A stretch of DNA of 64,000 bases. Source: Flavobacterium urumqiense (GTDB taxonomy: Bacteria; Bacteroidota; Bacteroidia; Flavobacteriales; Flavobacteriaceae). The notes beneath the pieces were generated by a model. It searched no databases. It had not been told where the DNA came from and worked only from the letters and a program-made list of their open reading frames with translations. The DNA is taken from assembly GCF_900108015.1 (NCBI RefSeq), contig NZ_FNVP01000001.1, forward strand, positions 1 through 64,000, read 5' to 3'. The translations under genes were made by a program, and so were the position numbers. Below, piece after piece: positions 1 through 8,768 of this stretch. Numbering within the stretch: the first letter of the stretch is position 1; every line of letters starts with the position of its first letter.

Positions 1-348
1 TATTTTACCCTCCCCGGCCCTCTCCTAAGGAAAGGGTGACAAAATGGATAGATTGATGCTAATCATTATACAATTGGTCGCAGAAAAATAATACTGTTAG
101 TATACACTTCACTCCTATATAGGAGAACAAATTAATAGTGGGCATTAGGACTGTTCCTTAGTAGAAATCAAAAATTCGATGAAACGCCGCCCGCGTTAGG
201 GATAGCAGCGGAAAGCCCACAAGAAAGTGAAGTGAAACGCAACTTTATGAGGACTTGTAACGAATAGCCCGACCGTTTATAAAAAAGAGGCTAATACCCT
301 TATTGATAATAGCCTCTTTTTTATAAACGGGAACGCCCAAATGGTTCT
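1..348. repeat. Left-edge intergenic region with repeats
   Basis: No gene is supported here. Positions 8-38 hold a GC-rich fold-back of the type CCCTCCCC...CCTCTCC...GGAAAGGG. Positions 191-273 hold a copy of the roughly 90-nt flavobacterial-type repeat also seen inverted at 14753-14840 and 45239-45337; shared blocks are GCGTTAGGGATAGCAG, GGAAAGCCC and AACGAATAGCCCGACC. The right end is a long palindrome (273-330) listed separately. A minus-strand reading frame at 245-634 overlaps the permease gene in another frame and is not believed. Confidence 0.55.
273..330. terminator. 21-bp perfect inverted repeat, likely terminator
   Basis: The arms 273-293 and 310-330 are exact reverse complements (CCGTTTATAAAA... 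pairing with ...TTTTATAAACGG) around a 16-nt loop. It lies 19 nt past the stop of the minus-strand permease gene. Internal A/T runs give a U-run in the transcript on either strand, so it may terminate in both directions. Confidence 0.65.
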
Positions 349-1584
349 CTAATCGAAACGAATGGCTTTTACCGGAGATATTTTGGTTATTATATACGAA
401 GGAATTAGTAACACTAGGAAACAAACGGTGACCGTGAGTAAATTCAATAACATTATGTAGCCCAAATTGAGATATACTGGAGCTTGGTTTACATAGTAAT
501 TTTCGGGATTGAGTTTGATTAGTCCAAAATGTTGCTGGATTAACAACAACGATATCCCAATTAAATTCCCCCAAAACAATCCTCTTACTATAAGGTAAAA
601 GGCGTTGTAGAGAAATATTTTTCGAACCGACCAATTATCAGCTCCTAACGCTTTTAATATTCCTATCATCTGGGTTCGCTCAAGAATAAGAACCAAAAGT
701 GCCACTACCATGTTGATTGTTGCCACTACGATCATAACTACTAATATGATTATGATATTGAAATCGAATAATTGAAGCCACTCGAATATGTAACTGTATT
801 TTTCGATTATGGTTTTTGTATCAAGTGTTGAAGCAGTTTGCTCATAAACCTGCTCGCCAATTGTTTTTATATTGTTGAAGTCATTCACAAAAACTTCGAA
901 TGCTCCTACTTCATTTGGATTCCATTTATTGATGCGTTGCAGATGTCGAATATCTCCTAATACATAAGTAGCATCGAATTCCTGAAAACCAGAGTTGAAA
1001 ATTCCCGTGATTTTGAATCTTCGGATATTGGGTAATTTATTTTGACCTTCTTTGATGAAAAAAGTATTGAAGGAATCACCAACTTTTAAATTTAGTCTAT
1101 TCGCCAAGAATTGAGAAATCAGCACTTCCTGATTTAGCTCTTTAGAAAAATCCGGTAGTCTACCCGAAATTAAATATTCTTTAATGTTACTCCACTGATA
1201 ATCTTTGCCGACTCCCTTTAAAACAATTCCTTCAAAAGCTGTTTCGGTTCTTATAATACCAGCTTTTGTCGCGATGGCTTGAACATGACTTATTTCTGGA
1301 ATCGAAGTGAACTTTGGATAAAAATCCTGTTTCTTGGAAATAGGCACCAGTGTCACTGCCGATTGATTGTTATCGTAATTCGAAATAATGATATGTCCAT
1401 TGAAAGCAGAAACCTTCTCTCGAATTTTTTGTTGCAACCCAATTCCCGTTGCCACAGAAATAATCATCATGATCATACCAATAGCAATTGCCGAAATTGC
1501 AATTTTTATAATTGGCGCAGATATGCTACTTTTATAATCTTTAGCAGTGATGAGTCTTTTAGCGATGAAGTATTCTAAATTCAA
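349..1584 (-). CDS. FtsX-like / LolC-LolE-type ABC transporter permease
   Basis: A 411-residue integral membrane permease of the FtsX/MacB/LolCE superfamily, expected to work with an ABC ATPase in moving lipoproteins or other envelope substrates from the inner membrane. It has one N-terminal membrane segment (about residues 27-48), a long periplasmic MacB-PCD-like domain (about 50-265), then three C-terminal membrane segments (about 272-300, 320-350, 370-400) with the family loop ERTQMIGILKALGA. The closing SPVKAIRFD is typical. The start appears to be TTG at 1582-1584, since an in-frame stop lies three codons upstream and the product begins NLEYFIAKR, where the family normally begins. No ATPase partner is adjacent. 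The gene is divergent from the NamZ-like gene. Family is confident; exact substrate is not. Confidence 0.85.
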   Translation of the reverse strand: MNLEYFIAKRLITAKDYKSSISAPIIKIAISAIAIGMIMMIISVATGIGLQQKIREKVSAFNGHIIISNYDNNQSAVTLVPISKKQDFYPKFTSIPEISHVQAIATKAGIIRTETAFEGIVLKGVGKDYQWSNIKEYLISGRLPDFSKELNQEVLISQFLANRLNLKVGDSFNTFFIKEGQNKLPNIRRFKITGIFNSGFQEFDATYVLGDIRHLQRINKWNPNEVGAFEVFVNDFNNIKTIGEQVYEQTASTLDTKTIIEKYSYIFEWLQLFDFNIIIILVVMIVVATINMVVALLVLILERTQMIGILKALGADNWSVRKIFLYNAFYLIVRGLFWGNLIGISLLLIQQHFGLIKLNPENYYVNQAPVYLNLGYIMLLNLLTVTVCFLVLLIPSYIITKISPVKAIRFD

Positions 1585-1685
1585 GTTGATTCAATTTCTA
1601 TTTTGTATTTGCTAAGCCAGTTTGCGTCGCTTGTGCCAAAAATACAGCTAAAACACGAATTACACTAATAGACATTAATTTTATT

Positions 1686-2963
1686 ATGATTATCATTATG
1701 GCTCCATTTTTAAAAAATACATTTTCTACTTTATTTTTATTTACTACTCTAATCTCTTGTAGTGTCAAAAAAACAGAAGCACAAGAAATGAAAACGGACC
1801 GTTTAATAAAAACAACAGGTGTGTCCAAGAATACTATTAAAACTGGTGCCGATAATTATACTGCTTATCTTCCTTTATTAAAAAATAAAAAAATTGGAAT
1901 TGTAACCCACCAAACTGGAATTGTAAATTATTTAGCTATAAATGCTGGGGGAAAACATTCTGAAGCTATAAAACCAAAAACTTTAAGTATTGTCGACTTT
2001 TTATTAGAAAAAGACATTACAATCAAGACCATTTTTGCTCCTGAACATGGTTTTCGTGGAACAGCAGATGCAGGCGAACATGTTGTTGACGGAAAAGATT
2101 CCAAAACTGGACTGCCAATTATTTCTCTTTATGGGGACAACAAAAAACCAAAACCAGAGCAATTAGCTGGCATTGATACCATGGTTTTTGACTTGCAAGA
2201 TGTGGGTGCTCGCTTTTATACCTATATTTCCTCGTTACATTATATTATGGAGGCTTGCGCTGAAAACAATATCCAATTACTCATTCTTGATAGACCCAAT
2301 CCCAATGGAAATATTACTGACGGACCAGTTCTAGAGGCAGCGTTTACGAGTTTTGTGGGCATGCACACAATTCCTTCGCTTCACGGAATGACTATTGGAG
2401 AATATGGAAAAATGATTAATGGTGAAAAATGGTTGAAAAACGGGGTTCAGTGCAAATTGACCGTTATTCCGTGTCTCAATTACAACCGAAAAATGGATTA
2501 TAGTTTGCTAATAAAACCATCACCGAATCTTCCGAACGATCAAGCGGTGAATTTGTATGCTAGTTTGTGTCTTTTTGAAGGCACGAATGTCAGTGTGGGT
2601 CGCGGTACGGATAAACAATTTCAAATTTATGGCTCTCCTTATTTACCAAAAAGTGATTTTAGTTTTATTCCGAAACCAAATTTAGGCGCACAAAACCCAG
2701 TTTACAATGGAGTGATTTGTTATGGTGAAGATTTATCAACACATCCAAGAGTAAATCAATTGGAATTAAAATGGCTTATCAAAGCCTATAACACTACCAG
2801 TGACAAATCAAAATTCTTCAATGCTTTTTTTACAAAGTTAGCTGGAACAAAAAAACTGCAGCGACAAATCGAAAATGGAATTCCGGAAAAGGAAATCAGA
2901 GAAAGTTGGAAAAGGGGATTGCAAACATTTAAGAAAATGAGAGCGAAGTATTTGCTTTATTAA
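1686..2963 (+). CDS. DUF1343 lipoprotein, NamZ-like exo-beta-N-acetylmuramidase
   Basis: A 425-residue predicted lipoprotein of the DUF1343 family, whose studied members (NamZ) remove N-acetylmuramic acid from the non-reducing end of peptidoglycan fragments. The N-terminus is hydrophobic and ends in a lipobox-like LISC (Cys25), so the protein is probably anchored in the outer membrane facing the periplasm. Conserved blocks include FAPEHGFRG (about residue 118), DLQDVGARFYTY (about 164) and LILDRPNPNG. Length fits the family. ATG at 1686 is used; a second ATG four codons on (1698) is equally possible and keeps the signal peptide. It is a monocistronic gene converging on the cysteine-cluster gene. 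A peptidoglycan recycling role is inferred from the family. Confidence 0.85.
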   Translation: MIIIMAPFLKNTFSTLFLFTTLISCSVKKTEAQEMKTDRLIKTTGVSKNTIKTGADNYTAYLPLLKNKKIGIVTHQTGIVNYLAINAGGKHSEAIKPKTLSIVDFLLEKDITIKTIFAPEHGFRGTADAGEHVVDGKDSKTGLPIISLYGDNKKPKPEQLAGIDTMVFDLQDVGARFYTYISSLHYIMEACAENNIQLLILDRPNPNGNITDGPVLEAAFTSFVGMHTIPSLHGMTIGEYGKMINGEKWLKNGVQCKLTVIPCLNYNRKMDYSLLIKPSPNLPNDQAVNLYASLCLFEGTNVSVGRGTDKQFQIYGSPYLPKSDFSFIPKPNLGAQNPVYNGVICYGEDLSTHPRVNQLELKWLIKAYNTTSDKSKFFNAFFTKLAGTKKLQRQIENGIPEKEIRESWKRGLQTFKKMRAKYLLY

Positions 2964-3050
2964 TCCTCACCCCTCCCGAAGTCTCGGAACTCCGCAAAGG
3001 AAATGGAGACGAGACCGAAAATGTTTAATTTATTTTGATGAAAATCTTTT
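2964..3050. repeat. Degenerate GC-rich intergenic repeat
   Basis: Between two convergent genes lies CCTCACCCCTCCCGAAGTCT followed by TCCGCAAAGGAAATGGAGACGA, an imperfect fold-back in an otherwise AT-rich setting. It resembles the CCCTCCCC/GGAGAGGG fold-back at 8-38. It may also serve as the terminator between the two genes. Confidence 0.35.
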
Positions 3051-3545
3051 TTACAGTGGCAATTTCTTTTTCATTTCTTCTACAATATTGTAAGCGGCTG
3101 GGCAAATGGCAACATTTTTCAAAGTTAGATCTGTAATTTGTTGAAATTTCTTTCTATCCGTATGCGGAAATTCTCTACAAGCTTTCGGCCGAACATCATA
3201 AATCATACATGCATTTTCATTATCCAGAAAAGTACAAGGGACACTTTGCAAAACATAATCCCTGTCTTCATCAATTTGAAGATATTGCTCGATAAACTGT
3301 TGGGGTTTTTGTCGCAAATATTTGGAGACGCGCTCAATATCGGCATCGGTAAATAAAGGCCCTGTTGTTTTACAGCAATTAGCACATTTTAGGCAATCTG
3401 TTCTTTTGAATTCAGCATCATGTAAATCCTGCATTACATAGTCTAAATTTTTTGGCGTTTTCTTTTTCAGCTTATCGAAATACTTTTTGTTTTCGATATG
3501 CTTATCTTTGGCTTCTTTAGGAAGATTGTTTAAAATAGTGTTCAT
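3051..3545 (-). CDS. YkgJ-family cysteine cluster protein
   Basis: A 164-residue cytoplasmic protein of the YkgJ (zinc/iron-chelating cysteine cluster) family. It carries the block CLKCANCC (about residues 53-60) followed by the spaced cysteines of PCTFL, NACMIYDVRPKACREFP, the usual metal-binding pattern. The N-terminal 40 residues are charged and lysine-rich. Members are thought to bind a metal through the cysteines; no reaction is established, so no enzymatic function is assigned. It reads toward the NamZ-like gene and is divergent from the methyltransferase gene, with about 90 nt between the starts. Confidence 0.8.
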   Translation of the reverse strand: MNTILNNLPKEAKDKHIENKKYFDKLKKKTPKNLDYVMQDLHDAEFKRTDCLKCANCCKTTGPLFTDADIERVSKYLRQKPQQFIEQYLQIDEDRDYVLQSVPCTFLDNENACMIYDVRPKACREFPHTDRKKFQQITDLTLKNVAICPAAYNIVEEMKKKLPL

Positions 3546-3637
3546 TCGTAGATTTGTCTATTCGGTTATTCGATAAAACATTTTGCGAAATTACTTAAAA
3601 CAAATCAACAAATAACCAAATTAACATATCAACTCTA

Positions 3638-4345
3638 ATGAAAGACCTTTTCGGCAAAGCCATACTTGATTATCAAACTAATAATGCTCCCGAAGATTTA
3701 ATTACGGAGACTACCATTTCTGAAGAAGATGAAATGTCAGTTGCTTATTTATTTCGATCTTATGATGAAATGCCACAAATGGAAAAAAAAGCGTTGCAAC
3801 TTGCCAAAGGTAAAATCTTAGATGTAGGTTGTGGCGCAGGTAGCCATAGTTTGTCTTTACAAAACGAAAAAAAATTAGCTGTTACTTCAATCGACATTTC
3901 TGCAAATGCAATCCAAGCATGCACACTTCGTGGATTAAAGAATGCAAAAGTTCAAGATGTGATGACTTTAGAAAATGAAAAGTATGATACAATATTACTT
4001 TTAATGAATGGAGCTGGAATGTGTGGTAAACTTAAAAACATCCCGAATTTTCTTTTAAAATTAAAATCATTATTAAATCCAGGTGGACAAATCCTATTAG
4101 ACAGTTCTGATATAATTTATATGTTTGATGATGATGAAGACGGAGGAAAGTGGATTCCTTCAAAAAATGAATATTATGGCGAAATTGTTTTTAATATTTC
4201 CTACAAAGGCGAGAAAGAAAAACCATTCGATTGGATGTTCATTGATTATAATACTTTGCAAAATGCTGCTTTAGATAATGGATTTCAATGTGAATTAATT
4301 CTTGAAGGCGAACATTATGATTATTTAGCGAGGCTTTCGATTTAA
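3638..4345 (+). CDS. Class I SAM-dependent methyltransferase
   Basis: A 235-residue Rossmann-fold methyltransferase. SAM-binding motif I is ILDVGCGAGSHS (about residues 64-75), with an acidic residue at the end of strand 2 in TSIDISANAI. Motif IV-like DTILLLMNGAGMCG and the post-motif LLNPGGQILLDSSD follow. An N-terminal extension of about 60 residues precedes the domain, and the loop FDDDEDGG is strongly acidic. The substrate cannot be told from sequence. It is followed 39 nt later by the YfiT-like gene and probably shares its transcript. Confidence 0.75.
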   Translation: MKDLFGKAILDYQTNNAPEDLITETTISEEDEMSVAYLFRSYDEMPQMEKKALQLAKGKILDVGCGAGSHSLSLQNEKKLAVTSIDISANAIQACTLRGLKNAKVQDVMTLENEKYDTILLLMNGAGMCGKLKNIPNFLLKLKSLLNPGGQILLDSSDIIYMFDDDEDGGKWIPSKNEYYGEIVFNISYKGEKEKPFDWMFIDYNTLQNAALDNGFQCELILEGEHYDYLARLSI

Positions 4346-4384
4346 AGAAAGAAAAAGCAAACAGGAGTAAAGACTAATAAAATT

Positions 4385-4927
4385 ATGGAAAATTCAGCAT
4401 TAGAAAAATTACGCTATCCCATTGGTAAGTTTATTGCACCCGAATTATATTCTGGCAATTATTTAGCAGAAAAAATAACTGAAATTGCAAGTTTTCCAAA
4501 GCGCTTGAAAAAAGAAGTCATTTATTTAACAGAGAAGCAACTCAACACTCCTTATCGTGAAGGTGGCTGGACCGTTCGTCAAGTGATTCATCATTGCGCC
4601 GATAGTCATATGAACTGCTTTATCAGAATAAAATGGGCTATGACCGAGGAAAAACCTATAATAAAATTCTATCATGAAGACCGTTGGGCAGAATTACATG
4701 ATAATTTAACGATGCCTATTCAACCCACATTATCTTTTCTAGAAGGGTTGCATTATAGATTAGCCTATTTAATGAAAAGTTTAAATGAAGAAGATTTAGA
4801 AAAAACTTTCATTCATCCTGAATATAACAACGAATTTAAAATCAAGGAAATAATTGGACTTTATGCTTGGCATGGAAACCACCACTTAGCGCATATTATG
4901 GAATTAAAAAAACAAAAAAATTGGTAA
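4385..4927 (+). CDS. YfiT-like DinB-fold protein (putative bacillithiol transferase)
   Basis: A 180-residue DinB/YfiT four-helix-bundle protein. The family metal-ligand histidines are visible in VRQVIHHCADSHMN (about residues 64-77) and WHGNHHLAHIMELK near the C-terminus. The N-terminal LRYPIGKF block is characteristic of YfiT. Relatives are metal-dependent hydrolases or bacillithiol S-transferases that conjugate the thiol to electrophiles in the cytoplasm; bacillithiol is plausible in this lineage but not shown here. It follows the methyltransferase gene and ends just before a bidirectional terminator shared with queE. Confidence 0.75.
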   Translation: MENSALEKLRYPIGKFIAPELYSGNYLAEKITEIASFPKRLKKEVIYLTEKQLNTPYREGGWTVRQVIHHCADSHMNCFIRIKWAMTEEKPIIKFYHEDRWAELHDNLTMPIQPTLSFLEGLHYRLAYLMKSLNEEDLEKTFIHPEYNNEFKIKEIIGLYAWHGNHHLAHIMELKKQKNW

Positions 4928-4970
4928 TTTAGTAAGATCAGTAATTTACTTTTTCTCTCTTTTATCAAAA

Positions 4971-5000
4971 TACCCCAAACTATAATTACAGTTTGGGGTA
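4971..5000. terminator. Bidirectional terminator between yfiT-like gene and queE
   Basis: Perfect 11-bp arms TACCCCAAACT (4971-4981) and AGTTTGGGGTA (4990-5000) enclose an 8-nt AT loop between two convergent genes. Confidence 0.75.
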
Positions 5001-5007
5001 CTTATTA

Positions 5008-5640
5008 TTAAGGAATATTTAGATATTTATGGGTTTGTAACGATACTCGCCATTTTGGGTTATTCATCACATAATCCACTATTAATGGAGTCATCTCTTC
5101 TTTTTTGCTCCATTCTGGCTGAAGAAATAAAATAGCATTGGGATTTACCTTCTCGGCTTGCTCTTCTGCAAAAACAAAGTCATGCTTATTGTAAATAATT
5201 ACTTTCAACTCGTGTGCATTATCATAAACCGTTTCCGTAGGCAATTTATTTTTCTTTGGCGAAAGACAAATCCAATCCCAAGTTCCGGAAAGCGGATAGG
5301 CTCCGGAGGTTTCAATATGCACTTTTAAATTTTGATCTTTTAGTCTTTGAGTAAGCAAAGTCATATCCCACATTAAAGGTTCTCCACCGGTAATGACTAC
5401 AGTATCTGCATATTTATTTGCATTAGCGACTATTAAATCAATACTTGTTGGTGGGTGTATTTCAGCATTCCAACTTTCTTTAACATCACACCAATGACAA
5501 CCTACATCACATCCTCCAATTCTAATAAAGTATGCTGCGGTGCCTGTATGAAATCCTTCACCTTGAATAGTGTAGAATTCTTCCATCAACGGAAGCATTG
5601 CGCCTTTATTAACTTCTAATTGTATTTCTTTTGATAGCAT
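5008..5640 (-). CDS. queE: 7-carboxy-7-deazaguanine synthase QueE
   Basis: A 210-residue radical-SAM enzyme converting 6-carboxytetrahydropterin to 7-carboxy-7-deazaguanine in queuosine precursor (preQ0) synthesis. Near the N-terminus EEFYTIQGEGFHTGT is the QueE signature. The [4Fe-4S] cysteines lie in GGCDVGCHWCDVKESW as C-x3-C-x2-C, typical of QueE. The glycine motif VITGGEPLM (about residue 85) binds SAM. Length is normal. The queA gene at 22.7 kb acts later in the same pathway, but the two genes are far apart. Transcribed alone toward the terminator at 4971-5000. Confidence 0.92.
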   Translation of the reverse strand: MLSKEIQLEVNKGAMLPLMEEFYTIQGEGFHTGTAAYFIRIGGCDVGCHWCDVKESWNAEIHPPTSIDLIVANANKYADTVVITGGEPLMWDMTLLTQRLKDQNLKVHIETSGAYPLSGTWDWICLSPKKNKLPTETVYDNAHELKVIIYNKHDFVFAEEQAEKVNPNAILFLQPEWSKKEEMTPLIVDYVMNNPKWRVSLQTHKYLNIP

Positions 5641-5868
5641 TATTTTATTTTAAAGTGCAAAGATAGTTAATTGAAAAGGAGTTAATTTGAAATTTTGAAA
5701 ATGCTTTTTGAAAATTTACAGACTTAATCGAAAGCCTTAATTACTATTTTCATTTTACTTTATGACTAATAATACCTTTGAAATAAAATCATCTCATTTC
5801 CATTACCAATAGAAAAAAAGTTGTCGCTAATAAAATAATAATCTTGAAATAATTCCAACTTTCTTCTC

Positions 5869-5905
5869 AAAAAAAAACCGATAGTTCAAATGGAACTACC
5901 GGTTT
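5869..5905 (-). terminator. Terminator of the Ton operon / TPR gene
   Basis: On the minus strand the hairpin AAACCGGTAGTTC-ATTT-GAACTATCGGTTT (one mismatch) is followed by a run of nine T. It lies about 20 nt after the TPR gene stop. The rest of 5641-5868 shows nothing recognisable. Confidence 0.75.
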
Positions 5906-5926
5906 CTACAGATATGAAATATTTAA

Positions 5927-7594
5927 TTATTTCAAAGTTTTCAATGCGTCTAAAGCATATTGATTAGCTGGGTCAATAGCTAAAGTTTTATTTAAATATT
6001 CTTTTGCTTTTACTTTATCTGTTTTAGAATAGATAACTGCAATATTATTGTAAGCTTCTATAAATTTAGTTTTCACTGCTGGCTTAGCTAATTCTTCAGC
6101 TCCCTTTTGTGTAGTCTTATCTATATAATCTTGGTATGCTTTAGTCATAACAACATCGTTTTCAAGCAATCTATTTGTTCTGGCTCTATACAAATAGGCT
6201 TCTTGATAGTCCGGAGATGCAGCAATTACGTTAGCAAAAGCAGCATCGGCTTTTTGTAGAGCAATAGGATCTGCTTTTATGTCTTTTCTGTTATTGTCAT
6301 AATATAGCGATAAGCCATAATAAACATTATCGTCTAAATAATTTCTTGATTCTTTATTACTAGAACTAAGTTCAAAAATTGCAGCGGCTTCCTTGAATAA
6401 TTTTTGAGTAAATAATTTTTTACCAACTTCATTCAAATCTTCTGCAGCTATAGGTAAGAGTTCGACACCTTTTTTAATGATAGCCAAACCTTCTTTGAAA
6501 GCAGCTGGATCAACCGATAGCCCATCAGCACTTGTCCCTTTTTTAATCTTCACTAAACCTAAAGTAATATAATCTTTAGCGATAATCTTGTTTGTTGGAT
6601 TTGATATGAAATTTTCTAATGACGTTTTAGCTAAATCAACATTACCATTTTCGTAAGCCGCATAACCTAAATAACGTAAAATTCTTGGATTAACGTTATC
6701 CAATTTTTTCATTTTATTAGCCTCAATTTCAAGTGCTTTATAATCCCCTACAAGAATAAGAAAATCAGCATGACGCATGCGAGAAGTAATAGAATAATCT
6801 GTTAAACTCATGTATTTATCGTAAAAACCGATAGCAGTTTTCAAACTCTCAACAGATTTTGAAGGTTTGTTTCTCGCAATTTTATAATAGGTTTCAGCAA
6901 GTTCCCTGTAAACTGGACCATAATTAGGATTCAGAGCAATTACTTCATTAAATGCTTTAATGGCCTCATCATAAGATTTAGCGCCTTTTAACAAAACTCC
7001 TAACTGCATTTTAGCTCTTAACAACGTATTATCGGCTTGAAACGCATTTCTGTATGCAACATACGCATCATTCTGATTGTTATCACCAAAATAAGCATCT
7101 CCTAGCGCAAGCTGTACTTGTGCATCTGATGAATTATTAATTTTAGCACGATTCAAAATCGCAATGGCACTTTTATAGTCTGGCTTTACAGCATTTATAT
7201 AAGCTTTACCAACATATACTAATTCCTCTACGTCCTTTTTGCTGATACCTTTTGTTCCTAATCCAAAATTAGCTTGAGCAGCAGCAACATTGTTATTATC
7301 TAAATCAATTTGTCCTAAACCAATATAATTCAGTTTTCCGTTATCGCTACCTGCAATTCCTTTTTGAAAATAGATTTTAGCAGAATCAGTAACGCTTTGA
7401 TTAAGATAGATATTTCCCAAAAGAAACGAAGCTCTTCCATTACTTGGTTTAGCTTGAATAATCGATTTTAACATCGATTTTGCTTTCTCAAATTGTTCTG
7501 CGTCAATTGCTTTTTTTGCTTGATTTAAATCTTGAGCTTGACTCACGGTTACCGAAGCTACTAAAGCAACACTAAAAATTTTAAATTTATTCAT
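5927..7594 (-). CDS. Secreted tetratricopeptide-repeat protein
   Basis: A protein of about 555 residues with a signal peptide (FKIFSVALVASVTVSQAQ) followed by degenerate TPR units from about residue 25 to the end. Typical helices are EQFEKAKSMLKSIIQAKPSN, YDEAIKAFNEVIALNPNYG and KAKEYLNKTLAIDPANQYA. The frame extends 12 codons upstream, but the start at 7594 gives a proper signal peptide and avoids overlapping the upstream gene. It is probably periplasmic and a scaffold for protein contacts. It is the last gene of the exbB-exbD-exbD-tonB-PstS-like operon. Its exact partner is unknown; context suggests the Ton complex or the PstS-like lipoprotein. Confidence 0.8.
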   Translation of the reverse strand: MNKFKIFSVALVASVTVSQAQDLNQAKKAIDAEQFEKAKSMLKSIIQAKPSNGRASFLLGNIYLNQSVTDSAKIYFQKGIAGSDNGKLNYIGLGQIDLDNNNVAAAQANFGLGTKGISKKDVEELVYVGKAYINAVKPDYKSAIAILNRAKINNSSDAQVQLALGDAYFGDNNQNDAYVAYRNAFQADNTLLRAKMQLGVLLKGAKSYDEAIKAFNEVIALNPNYGPVYRELAETYYKIARNKPSKSVESLKTAIGFYDKYMSLTDYSITSRMRHADFLILVGDYKALEIEANKMKKLDNVNPRILRYLGYAAYENGNVDLAKTSLENFISNPTNKIIAKDYITLGLVKIKKGTSADGLSVDPAAFKEGLAIIKKGVELLPIAAEDLNEVGKKLFTQKLFKEAAAIFELSSSNKESRNYLDDNVYYGLSLYYDNNRKDIKADPIALQKADAAFANVIAASPDYQEAYLYRARTNRLLENDVVMTKAYQDYIDKTTQKGAEELAKPAVKTKFIEAYNNIAVIYSKTDKVKAKEYLNKTLAIDPANQYALDALKTLK

Positions 7595-7610
7595 CTTTGT
7601 TGTAGTTAAT

Positions 7611-8534
7611 TTATTTTTTATCGTTTTCAATATTTTTCCTAATTGTGATATTCCTTCCAGGAATACGAACAGGAAGCAATCCAGATTTTAAAATTATTCT
7701 CTGCCCTATATCTCCTGCTACAAATGAAGCAAAGCCCATTCCTAATCCAGAATATCCCTGACAATTGATAATATACAAATCGCGTGCCAAAGGGTATTTT
7801 CTCTCTGCGATATTATTCTGAGTTGGAGCGAAAGCATTTTCATTATCCAGCCCTTTTACGTTTAATGTATTTACATTATCAACATATTTTTGCATATCAG
7901 GCATAGGTTGCGAAAGCCAATTAACCCCAACGATCCCGATCATCCCGTCGTTTTCAGAAACATATTTAATTACTTCGTCATTTGTTTTAAATGAAAAAAC
8001 ACCTTTTTTTGGTATTGCATTTATTCCTGCCAAAGAGTTCATATATCGAACGGTACTTGAATTTGGATTATCGAAAACTAATCCTTTGATAGAGGGAACA
8101 GTATTCCCTTGCATAAAACTGATTATATCCTTTAAAGCTACAATAGAATCATTATTTTTTTTACTTGCGATTAAAGCAACAGCGTCTGTAGCAAAAATCG
8201 TTATTTTAGGAACAATTTTTTTTTGTTCAAATACCTTTAATTCCTTTACTGTCAAATTCCTTGACAAGATAGCTATCGCCGACTTTTCTTTAAACAATGA
8301 ATTAACAGTCTCTACTTCAGATTTAGAAATAAGTTTAATTTTAGCTTCATACTTATTTTCAAAAACTTCAACCTGATCTTCAATAACAGGGGTTAGCGTT
8401 TCATCAACATAAACAGTTGCTGAACCTTTAAGTATGGTTTCCTTGTTCTTTGAGCTTTTAGATTGGTTGCATGCGAAAAATAATATAATTGCTGCAAGAA
8501 AAACAAAATACGAAATTTTAGTGTAATTTTTCAT
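7611..8534 (-). CDS. PstS-like phosphate-type substrate-binding lipoprotein
   Basis: A 307-residue protein with a lipoprotein signal (FLAAIILFFAC, Cys about 22). It resembles the periplasmic solute-binding fold of PstS: ILKGSATVYVDE at the start, AIAILSRNLTVKEL, IFATDAVALIASK and the late NCQGYSGLGMGFASFV. No pstC, pstA or pstB permease genes are nearby. Instead it sits inside a Ton operon, between a small membrane protein and the TPR protein, separated from each by only a few nt. Families like this commonly accompany exbB/exbD/tonB in Bacteroidota. The inferred role is a binding component tied to Ton-driven uptake; the ligand is unproven. Confidence 0.8.
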   Translation of the reverse strand: MKNYTKISYFVFLAAIILFFACNQSKSSKNKETILKGSATVYVDETLTPVIEDQVEVFENKYEAKIKLISKSEVETVNSLFKEKSAIAILSRNLTVKELKVFEQKKIVPKITIFATDAVALIASKKNNDSIVALKDIISFMQGNTVPSIKGLVFDNPNSSTVRYMNSLAGINAIPKKGVFSFKTNDEVIKYVSENDGMIGIVGVNWLSQPMPDMQKYVDNVNTLNVKGLDNENAFAPTQNNIAERKYPLARDLYIINCQGYSGLGMGFASFVAGDIGQRIILKSGLLPVRIPGRNITIRKNIENDKK

Positions 8535-8537
8535 AAT

Positions 8538-8768
8538 CTAGTTGACATTATCATTAATAATCCGGAAGAATCTAATAGAAGCATACACTATAAGTAAAAC
8601 CCCAAAAGCTATCCTATAATTTGGTTGAATCGCAAGAGGAAAATTCTTCATAAAGATAATAAATAAACCTAAAATTAGGTAAACCAGAAAAAACAAAATT
8701 CCTAAAACAAGAAGAAATCGCTCTTTAAGCGATTTCTTCTTAATATTATTTACTATGTTATTTAGCAT
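8538..8768 (-). CDS. Small two-segment membrane protein in Ton operon
   Basis: A 76-residue protein with a basic N-terminus (NNIKKKSLKERF) and two predicted membrane helices (about residues 19-40 and 50-68). The tonB stop overlaps its ATG by one base (TAATG), and its own stop is 3 nt before the PstS-like gene, so it is almost certainly translated from the Ton operon mRNA. I do not recognise a named family. It may be an accessory subunit of the ExbB/ExbD/TonB complex or of the binding lipoprotein. Confidence 0.7.
   Translation of the reverse strand: MLNNIVNNIKKKSLKERFLLVLGILFFLVYLILGLFIIFMKNFPLAIQPNYRIAFGVLLIVYASIRFFRIINDNVN

Noticed and set aside
245..634. 129-codon minus-strand frame near the left edge
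   Set aside because: It overlaps the C-terminus of the convincing permease gene in another frame and its N-terminal part is a shadow of that gene; the rest covers a palindrome.
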